Source of the DNA: an uncultured Actinomycetes bacterium
Lineage (GTDB): Bacteria > Actinomycetota > Thermoleophilia > Miltoncostaeales > Miltoncostaeaceae
Direction of reading: 5' to 3'
Length of the DNA: 11,359 nucleotides
Assembly: GCA_903928615.1 (NCBI GenBank)
Contig: CAIYRJ010000249.1
Span: 1 to 11,359, forward strand
Numbering within the stretch: the first letter of the stretch is position 1; each line of letters begins with the position of its first letter. Below, in pieces: positions 5,643 through 11,359 of the stretch. Under the pieces are notes generated by a model. The model saw nothing but the letters and a program-made list of their open reading frames with translations. It was not told where the DNA came from and made no database searches. The translations under genes and the position numbers were made by a program.

Positions 5643-7600
5643 TCCTCCTGGTGCGGGTTCGCCACGGCGAGCGCCGCGATCTCGGTGACGATCTCCTCGT
5701 TGGCGAGCGTCGTCACGTCACCCAGCTTCCGCTGCTCCGACACGTCGCGCAGCAGGCGACGCATGATCTTCCCCGACCGCGTCTTCGGCAGGTCGGCCGT
5801 GAGCACGATGGACGCGGGCTTGGCGATGGGCCCGATCTGCACCGCCACGTGGTTGCGCAGTTCGGTGATGAGGGCGTCGTCACCCGCCACGCCGTCGCGC
5901 AGCGTCACGAACGCAGCGATTGCCTCGCCGGTCACCTCGTCGGCGCGACCCACCACCGCGGCCTCGGCCACCGCGGGGTGGTCGACGAGCGCGCTCTCCA
6001 CCTCGATGGTCGAGAGGCGGTGCCCCGACACGTTCATCACGTCATCGATGCGCCCGAGCAGCCAGAAGTCGCCGTCGTCGTCGATCCGGCAGCCGTCGCC
6101 CGCGAGGTAGAGCCCGGGGAACCGGCTCCAGTAGGTCTCCACGTAGCGGTCGTCGTCCCCGAGGAGCGTCCGCAGCATCGACGGCCACGGCCGGTCGATC
6201 ACCAGGTATCCGCCCTGCCCGCGCGGGACGTCCTGGCCATCCTCTCCCACCACGCGGGCCGAGATGCCCGGCATGGGGCGTGACGCCGACCCCGGCTTGA
6301 GCGTGCTCACGGCGGGCAGCGGGCTGATCATGATGCTGCCGGTCTCGGTCTGCCACCAGGTGTCCACCACGGGGGCCGATCCGCCGCCGATGTGCTCGCG
6401 GTACCACTCCCAGGCCTCGGGGTTGATGGGCTCGCCCACGCTGCCGAGCACCCGGATGCGGCTGAGGTCGTGCACCTGCGGGAAGGAGTCGCCCCACTTC
6501 ATGAAGGTGCGGATCGCCGTGGGCGCCGTGTAGAGGATCGACACCCGGTAGCGCTCGGCGATCTCCCAGATGCGGTTGTGCGAGGGGAAGGCGGGCGCGC
6601 CCTCGTACATCACGCTCGTGGCGCCGTTGGCGAGCGGCCCGTAGACGATGTACGAGTGACCGGTGACCCACCCGATGTCGGCTGCGCACCAGTAGATGTC
6701 GTCGTCGCGCAGGTCGAACACCATGCGGTGCGTGGACGCCGCGCCGGTGAGGTACCCGCCGGTCGTGTGCACGATTCCCTTGGGCTTGCCGGTGGTCCCG
6801 GAGGTGTAGAGCGCATAGAGCATCTGCTCGGAGTCCATGGGCTCGGCGGGGCAGTCGGGGTCGGCGGCGTCCTCGATGTCCTGGAACCACAGGTCGCGGC
6901 CCTCGGTCCACTCCACCGGCTCGCCGCTGCGCCGCGCCACCACGCAGTGGCGCACGCCGGGCGCCTGCGCCAGGGCCTCGTCGGAGTTGGCCTTGAGCGG
7001 CACCTTCTTGCCGGCGCGGAACGAGTGGTCCTGCGTCACGAGGACCGTCGCCCCGAAGTCCTCCATGCGGTCGCGCAGGGCCTCGGACGAGAACCCGCCG
7101 AACACCACGGTGTGGGCGGCGCCCAGGCGCGCGCACGCGAGCATCGCGATGGGCAGCTCGAGGATCATCCCCATGTAGATGGCCACGCGGCCACCGCGCT
7201 CCACGCCGAGGGCCTTGAGCGCGTTCGCGAACCGGCACACGCGCTCGTGCAGCTCGCGGTAGGTGATGCTCTGCCGGTCGCCGGGCTCGCCCTCCCAGTG
7301 GAAGGCCACGCGATCCCCGCGCTCATGCAGGTGCCGGTCGAGGCAGTTGGCCGACGCGTTCAGCGTGCCGCCCGTGAACCACCGGTAGAAGGGCGGGGTG
7401 GAGTCGTCGAGCGCCACGTCCCACGGTGAATCCCACTGCAGCCGGTGCGCCTGCTCCTCCCACCACCCGACCGGGTCGGCCTCGGCGCGCGCATACACCG
7501 CGGGGCTGCCGATCACCGCATAGGTGGACATGCCGGGGGGCGGGGGGTAGGTCACGCCGTCCTGCTGCAGCGCATTGATCGCCGGCCCATTGCCCGTCAT
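5639..7600 (-). CDS. acs: Acetyl-CoA synthetase (AMP-forming)
   Basis: A 653-aa full-length Acs, which activates acetate with ATP and CoA to acetyl-CoA through acetyl-AMP. The N-terminus matches the Acs lid domain (WWEEQAHRLQWDSPWDVALDD, then FYRWFTGGTLNASANCLDRH). The adenylate motif YTSGTTGKPKG is at 265-275 and GSVGEPINPEAWEWY at 386-400. DTWWQTETG (413-421) carries the tryptophan that limits the acyl pocket to acetate in characterised Acs. The hinge/C-domain shows DDVMNVSGHRLSTIEVE. The catalytic lysine is Lys611 in PKTRSGKIMRR, the residue controlled by acetylation in well-studied Acs; no acetyltransferase or deacetylase gene is in the window. The frame stays open far upstream (to 8374), but the start at 7600 is fixed by the family N-terminus and the AAGGAG ribosome site at 7606-7611. 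The stop overlaps the convergent gene's stop by 4 bp. Confidence 0.97.
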   Translation of the reverse strand: MTGNGPAINALQQDGVTYPPPPGMSTYAVIGSPAVYARAEADPVGWWEEQAHRLQWDSPWDVALDDSTPPFYRWFTGGTLNASANCLDRHLHERGDRVAFHWEGEPGDRQSITYRELHERVCRFANALKALGVERGGRVAIYMGMILELPIAMLACARLGAAHTVVFGGFSSEALRDRMEDFGATVLVTQDHSFRAGKKVPLKANSDEALAQAPGVRHCVVARRSGEPVEWTEGRDLWFQDIEDAADPDCPAEPMDSEQMLYALYTSGTTGKPKGIVHTTGGYLTGAASTHRMVFDLRDDDIYWCAADIGWVTGHSYIVYGPLANGATSVMYEGAPAFPSHNRIWEIAERYRVSILYTAPTAIRTFMKWGDSFPQVHDLSRIRVLGSVGEPINPEAWEWYREHIGGGSAPVVDTWWQTETGSIMISPLPAVSTLKPGSASRPMPGISARVVGEDGQDVPRGQGGYLVIDRPWPSMLRTLLGDDDRYVETYWSRFPGLYLAGDGCRIDDDGDFWLLGRIDDVMNVSGHRLSTIEVESALVDHPAVAEAAVVGRADEVTGEAIAAFVTLRDGVAGDDALITELRNHVAVQIGPIAKPASIVLTADLPKTRSGKIMRRLLRDVSEQRKLGDVTTLANEEIVTEIAALAVANPHQED

Positions 7601-7688
7601 CGCGACTCCTTCCGCCATCCCATATCGTTCTCGAGTGTACGCGGGCCATGTGCAAGGCACGCGCGGCAAGGCCGGAGAGGTGCGGGAC
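7601..7688. promoter_or_regulatory. Divergent intergenic region between acs and the 102-aa gene
   Basis: This 88-bp region must hold promoters in both directions. On the minus strand TACACT (7639-7634) fits TANNNT and would give acs a leader of about 30 nt with AAGGAG at 7606-7611, 5 nt before the ATG. On the plus strand TATCGT (7623-7628) is a possible -10, and GGAGAGG (7674-7680) is a strong ribosome site 8 nt before ATG 7689. No convincing -35 is seen for either gene. The overlap of the two candidate promoters would couple their expression. Confidence 0.4.
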
Positions 7689-7997
7689 ATGGCGGAATAC
7701 ACGCCGGGGCGCGGGGCCCCGACCGGGGGTGGCAGCCGCGAGGCGCGCCTCAGCGCGGTGCTCGCGCGCTGGCCGGTGCTGGCCGAGCCGTGGGCCCAGG
7801 ACCTCGAGCGCCGGCGCGTGGACGCCTCGAAGCCTGTCGACGTATCGCCGGCCGCGCGCACGGGGGCCAACGCCGCCGAGCAGGGCATCACCCCCCTGCA
7901 GGCGATCAACCGGGCGCTCGGCCTGCCCGACGACCACGGCGTGGATGAGGTGCAGCGCCGCCGCGGCGGCGAGCGCGGGGACGACCCGGGCGACTGA
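7689..7997 (+). CDS. Unknown 102-aa protein with RWPVL motif
   Basis: Not recognised. The start at 7689 is well supported by GGAGAGG at 7674-7680. Residues 1-18 are Gly/Pro-rich and probably flexible. Residues 20-44 hold RLSAVLARWPVLAEPWAQDL, aligning without gaps to the 88-aa protein at 4173-4439 (RWPVL, then E.WA, then a charged helix). A second conserved-looking segment, EQGITPLQAINRALGLPDD (64-82), looks like a short helix and is absent from the 88-aa protein. The tail is charged (RRRGGERGDDPGD) and probably disordered. No membrane helix or signal peptide. It is divergent from acs and converges on the VanW gene with 1 bp between stop codons, so no terminator fits between them. The shared motif suggests a small family, perhaps a protein-binding helix; this is inference. 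Confidence 0.78.
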   Translation: MAEYTPGRGAPTGGGSREARLSAVLARWPVLAEPWAQDLERRRVDASKPVDVSPAARTGANAAEQGITPLQAINRALGLPDDHGVDEVQRRRGGERGDDPGD

Positions 7998-7998
7998 C

Positions 7999-9870
7999 TC
8001 AGTCGGGCGAGACGGGCGTCTCGGCCCCCGGGGTGCCCTCGGGCACGAGGATCACCTTCGGCGGCGCCAGGTACACGGTCGTGAACACGTCGTCGCTCAC
8101 GAGATCCGACCCCTTGAACACCTTGCGGGTGATCCGCACGCTGAAGCCCTCGCTGCCCTCGCTGTAGAGCACCTCGCCCTGGGTGACGTCCGGGCTCGTC
8201 ACCCTCCGCTCCACCGGCTTGGTGAACTCGAAGCGCTCGCTCGTCTCGCTTTCGACCTTGCGGTCGAACGAGGTCGAGTAGAGGGCGATCGTGATGCTGT
8301 CGGCGGCGTTGGTGACCCGCACCAGCGCCGCGGCGTCCCAGTTGTTCGTGATCTTGAGGTCGGGGGTGGGCCACGACAGCGTGGCCTCGCGGCCCTCGGG
8401 GTAGCGGTAGATGTAGAGCTGGTGCGCGGTGTGCTCGTTGAGCTCGAAGCCCGCGAAGAATGCGGCGTTGAAGAGCGTGGTGGCCACCTGCGAGACCCCG
8501 CCGCCCACGGCGTCCACGTAGAGGCCGTCGGCCACCATGGGCGCGGCCACGAACCCGCGCGCCTCGGTTCGGCGGCCGAGGGCCTTGTTGAGCGACAGCG
8601 ATCCTCCCGCGGGGATGATGGTGCCGTTGAGGATGCTGCTCGCCCGACGGATATTCGTCACGCGGGCCTCGCCGGGGGAGTAGGGGGTGGTGTAGGAGCC
8701 CACCTCCTCCTTGATCCCCAGCGAGCGGGCCTTCTCGGTCGTGAACACGGGGGTCACGTCCACGAATGACGACTCCACGGGGCGGTCCTCGCCCATGAGG
8801 CCCTCCGCCACGCGCCTGGCATCCACGAGCCGGCCGGTCTTCGAGGGCACGACCACCGCCCGCTTGCCCCGGATCACGTAGCGCGCGGGGCTGGGCACCA
8901 CCGAGCCCTTCGGGTACGCCGCGAGCAGCGGCCTCCGGAGCTCCGATGCAGCGATGCGCAGGCCCTCCGGCGTGAAGCGCATCGCGCGCGCGACGTCATC
9001 GGGTGGCAGGGTCGCTTCCAGGTCGTCGACCACCACGTTGGTGCCACGCCGGATGACCTCCTCGGCCTGCGCCACCTGCTGGCGTGCGGCATCCGTGGTG
9101 AGCGCGGGCTCCTTCGGGCGGAGGGGCAGGGCGATCGCGCCGGGCAGGGTGGTGAGGTCGCCGGATACCGCGGCGGCCAGCGCCTTGCGGTCGAGCACGC
9201 GCCCGGCCTCCGAGGGCTCCACCGTGAAGTCGGCGCCCCTGATGAGCACGGCGGCATCGCGCTCCGGGCGATCCACCTGGTCACTCACCTCCGCCACCCA
9301 GCCGGCCACCGCGCCCTTGCGGAAGTCCGCGCGCAGCGGCACCTCATTGGCCGACTGCCCGGTGACGGCCTTGAGCCCGCGGATGATGCGGCTCGGCGAG
9401 GCATCCTGCGCAGCCCGGATGGCCGCGTCCACGTCCACCGTGGCGCCGATGTCGGAGAGCCGCACGGTGGCGACGGTGCCGCCGCCCGCCTGCAGTTCCA
9501 CCCTGCGCGCCAGCAGCTCGTCCGCGCGCTTGGTGAGTGCCGCCTTCGCCTGCGCCTCATCGCCGCCCATGTCCACCCCTGCCACCGTGGTGCCGGGCGC
9601 CGTGCCCCCGCCCCCGCCCGCGATGAGCAGGATCACCACCACGACCAGCACGGCCGCGGCACCGATGACGATGCCGCGCATGCGACGGCCCGCCGGCGGA
9701 CGGGGAGCGCGCTGCCGGCCGCGCGGGGCGTCGTCAGACCCCTCGGAGCCATGGCGCCCGGGCTCCTGGCGATCCGCCGCGGTGCGCTCACGCTGGCGCC
9801 TCTCGCGCTCGCGTCGACGGCGCTCGCGCTCGGCGTCGGGATCGCGCTCGGGTCGGCTGGTCTCGCTCAT
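7999..9870 (-). CDS. VanW-family membrane protein with peptidoglycan-binding-like domains
   Basis: A 623-aa cell-surface protein. Residues 1-63 are cytoplasmic and extremely charged, with tandem Arg/Glu stretches (RERRRRERERRQRER). Residues 66-84 (GIVIGAAAVLVVVVILLIA) are the membrane anchor, so the rest is outside. After a Gly-rich linker come two PG4-like regions (roughly 95-215 and 217-340), the second opening with FTVEPSEAGRVLDRKAL. The VanW domain is about 393-510: SYTTPYSPGEARVTNI, then LNGTIIPAGGSLSLNKALG, GGGVSQVATTLFNAAFFAG and a WPTPDLKITNN end. A beta-rich tail follows with a G5-like look (559-600) and Pro-rich end. VanW takes its name from vancomycin clusters but is widespread; its role is unproven and no resistance genes lie nearby. 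No Shine-Dalgarno precedes ATG 9870, and the 93 bp upstream show no clear promoter. The next Met (64) would remove the charged tail, so the start is somewhat uncertain. Confidence 0.9.
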   Translation of the reverse strand: MSETSRPERDPDAERERRRRERERRQRERTAADRQEPGRHGSEGSDDAPRGRQRAPRPPAGRRMRGIVIGAAAVLVVVVILLIAGGGGGTAPGTTVAGVDMGGDEAQAKAALTKRADELLARRVELQAGGGTVATVRLSDIGATVDVDAAIRAAQDASPSRIIRGLKAVTGQSANEVPLRADFRKGAVAGWVAEVSDQVDRPERDAAVLIRGADFTVEPSEAGRVLDRKALAAAVSGDLTTLPGAIALPLRPKEPALTTDAARQQVAQAEEVIRRGTNVVVDDLEATLPPDDVARAMRFTPEGLRIAASELRRPLLAAYPKGSVVPSPARYVIRGKRAVVVPSKTGRLVDARRVAEGLMGEDRPVESSFVDVTPVFTTEKARSLGIKEEVGSYTTPYSPGEARVTNIRRASSILNGTIIPAGGSLSLNKALGRRTEARGFVAAPMVADGLYVDAVGGGVSQVATTLFNAAFFAGFELNEHTAHQLYIYRYPEGREATLSWPTPDLKITNNWDAAALVRVTNAADSITIALYSTSFDRKVESETSERFEFTKPVERRVTSPDVTQGEVLYSEGSEGFSVRITRKVFKGSDLVSDDVFTTVYLAPPKVILVPEGTPGAETPVSPD

Positions 9871-9963
9871 GCGGAGGGGCGCCGAGCGAGGTGCGATGGG
9901 TTGGTGTGCTGCGTTCTCGTGCCGGTCATGGGGCCGCTCGTGCGCTGGTGCGGGGCACGCGGC

Positions 9964-10197
9964 TCAGGACTCCTCACGGCAGATGCGCCCCGCGCGGGTG
10001 ATGCGCCGTGCGATCGCCCATGCCGGGAGCACCACCGCGATTCCCCCGAGGATGTCCGCGATGAAGTGCTGTCCCGTCGCCACGACGGTCGCGGCGACGG
10101 CGGGAGGATAGGCCACGGCCGCGGCGCGCATCGCCGAGCTGGTGGACGACGACCGGTCGGCCCACGCGCCGGGCGTCGCCGGGCCGGCGCGGGGCAC
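9964..10197 (-). pseudogene. Truncated PAP2-superfamily phosphatase/transferase remnant
   Basis: The frame ending at 9964 encodes AVAYPPAVAATVVATGQHFI, then ADILGGIAVVLPAWAIARR. This looks like the last two helices of a membrane PAP2 protein (inositolphosphotransferase type), with the third active-site motif: His in TGQHF and Asp in ADILGG. The earlier parts needed for activity, the Lys/Arg motif and the PSGH/PSLH motif, are absent. The frame runs directly into the end of the HpnE-like gene (stop at 10203), and neither other minus-strand frame continues the domain. Possible starts are GTG 10197 (77 aa) or ATG 10131 (55 aa), neither with a ribosome site. The likeliest reading is a gene whose 5' half was deleted next to the HpnE-like gene. 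A functional mini membrane protein is possible but less likely. Confidence 0.65.
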
Positions 10198-10202
10198 CGG
10201 CG

Positions 10203-11359
10203 TCAGGCCGCCTGCGCAGCCGCCTGGGTTGCGAGCGCGTCCACCGCGGTGATGCCGCTGCGCACGGCACCCTCCATGGTGGCGGGCCATCCGGTGGCGG
10301 TCCAGTTGCCGGCAAGTGTGAGGCCCTCCACAGGGGTGCGGGCCCCCGGCCTCCGCGCCGCCTGCCCGGGCCCGGGCGCGAAGGTGGCGCGCGCGTCCTT
10401 CGTGACCGCCCAGGCCGAGAGCCTTGCCGCCCGGGCGGCGGGGAGGAGCGCCCGCACCTCACGGTCCATGGCCTCGGCCAGTTCCCCGCGCGGCACGCCC
10501 ATCTCGGCGCGCGCGGCGGAGAGCGAGAGCGCCACGTGCTGCCCGGGGGCGCCCTCGCCGGTGATCGCCGTGCGGTCGAACATCCACTGCACGGGGCTGT
10601 CGACCACGGCGAGTATCGGGCGGTCCAGCACCGGCCTGTCGTACCAGAGGTGCACGTTCACGATGGGCGACTCCCCGAGGGCCGGGTCCTCGGGCAGAGC
10701 CGCCGGGGCCACGGCGCGCGCCCGCGAGGGCGGCAGGGCCAGCACCACGGCGTCGGCCTCGATGCGCGAGCCATCGTCGAGGTCGAGCCCGTCGCCATCG
10801 GCGGCGGATACCGCGCGGCTGGTCACCACGCGGCCGCCCGATCGCTCGATCAGGCGCCGCGCCGGGGCATCCACCAGGTGCGACAGCCCCACGAGCGCCC
10901 AGCCGATCGAGGCGCCGCCGGATGTGCGCATGAGCCCCTCGGTGATCACGAAGGAGGCAAGGGCAGCCGACACGCGGTCGGAGCGGTCGTTGCAGGTGGG
11001 GAGGACGACCACGTCCCAGAAGCGCTCGATGGCGGCGTCGCGCTGGCCGTGCGCGCGCAGCCACTCACCGAACGTGACGTCGTCGAGTGCGTCCCGCCCG
11101 CGCCGGCCGAGCGCGGCGATGGCCGTGAGCGCGCGCAGCGCCCGCACCCGTTCGGCGCGGGTGAGCAGGGCGTAGCGGCTGAACGCCGGTCCCATGTGCA
11201 GGGGCGCGGGCAGTCGCCGGGCCGTGAGCACCCCGCGCGTGCCCGCGCGATCGCGCACGTCCACGTGCAGCACCGGCTGCATCGCCGTGAGCCCGAGCGA
11301 CCCGAGGCGCGCGAGCAGCGCCGTGTAGGCGGTGCAGCAGCCCAGGTGCACGTGCTGGC
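10203..11359 (-). CDS. hpnE: HpnE-like FAD-dependent hydroxysqualene dehydroxylase (5' partial)
   Basis: The frame is open through the right edge; the first visible residues are QHVHLGCCTAYTALLARLG, an internal motif of the HpnE/amine-oxidase family, so the N-terminus with the FAD Rossmann motif is outside the window. About 385 residues are seen. Others include FWDVVVLPTCNDRSDRVSA, VITEGLMRTSGGASIGWAL, VNVHLWYDRPVLDRPILAVV and the C-terminal flavin-contact motif LAGNWTATGWPATMEGAVRS. HpnE reduces hydroxysqualene to squalene as the last step of the bacterial HpnC-HpnD-HpnE route to hopanoids or other squalene-derived lipids. The partner genes would lie to the right. The family also includes carotenoid desaturase-like enzymes, so the exact substrate is inferred. 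The GTG at 11351 is internal, not the start. A truncated PAP2 gene follows directly after its stop. Confidence 0.82.
   Translation of the reverse strand, partial: QHVHLGCCTAYTALLARLGSLGLTAMQPVLHVDVRDRAGTRGVLTARRLPAPLHMGPAFSRYALLTRAERVRALRALTAIAALGRRGRDALDDVTFGEWLRAHGQRDAAIERFWDVVVLPTCNDRSDRVSAALASFVITEGLMRTSGGASIGWALVGLSHLVDAPARRLIERSGGRVVTSRAVSAADGDGLDLDDGSRIEADAVVLALPPSRARAVAPAALPEDPALGESPIVNVHLWYDRPVLDRPILAVVDSPVQWMFDRTAITGEGAPGQHVALSLSAARAEMGVPRGELAEAMDREVRALLPAARAARLSAWAVTKDARATFAPGPGQAARRPGARTPVEGLTLAGNWTATGWPATMEGAVRSGITAVDALATQAAAQAA

Noticed and set aside
7601..8374. An upstream extension of acs to 8374
   Set aside because: The extension overlaps the 102-aa gene and the VanW gene. 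The Acs family N-terminus and the AAGGAG site place the start at 7600.
7999..9870. Vancomycin resistance locus
   Set aside because: The VanW domain is common outside resistance clusters; no vanHAX, vanY or two-component genes are present.
9751..11175. A 474-codon plus-strand frame
   Set aside because: It lies antisense to the VanW and HpnE-like genes and has the Ser/Arg/Ala-rich composition of a shadow frame.

Overview
The window is very GC-rich (around 70% by eye), tightly packed, and uses TGA or TAG stops and at least one GTG start. It carries chromosomal housekeeping genes of actinobacterial type: a tandem pair of ArsA/Get3-like ATPases, a short Ppx/GppA phosphatase close to tRNA-Leu, a VanW-type cell-wall protein, and an HpnE-like squalene-pathway flavoenzyme. 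The best guess is an actinobacterium, perhaps one of the deep environmental lineages such as Thermoleophilia; that placement is inference. I see no insertion sequence, phage, CRISPR array or plasmid gene.

Layout. (1) 1-2860, minus strand: a tight operon phzF-family -> ArsA-like ATPase (canonical Walker A) -> ArsA-like ATPase (variant Walker A, running off the left edge). The first junction is 10 bp and the second is an ATGA overlap. (2) 2880-4543, plus strand, divergent from phzF with only 19 bp between start codons: a small membrane-anchored coiled-coil protein, a Ppx/GppA phosphatase, an 88-aa unknown protein and tRNA-Leu(UAA), closed by a strong hairpin. (3) 4602-5642: hup (HU, minus strand) divergent from an unrecognised 209-aa gene. 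(4) 5639-7600, minus strand: acetyl-CoA synthetase, whose stop codon lies inside the same CTAG as the stop of the 209-aa gene. Divergent from it is a 102-aa unknown protein that shares a motif with the 88-aa protein. (5) 7999-11359, minus strand: a VanW/peptidoglycan-binding membrane protein, a truncated PAP2-phosphatase remnant, and the C-terminal part of an HpnE-like FAD enzyme running off the right edge.

The most interesting signals are these. The two ATPases have lost complementary catalytic residues, which predicts an obligate heterodimer with one composite ATP site. Two small uncharacterised proteins share an RWPVL-centred motif. The only TTA codon I could find in any gene here lies in that motif, in the gene directly upstream of the tRNA that reads TTA. 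That tRNA also has an unusual U at the discriminator position. All coordinates and motifs were read by eye; no database search was possible.
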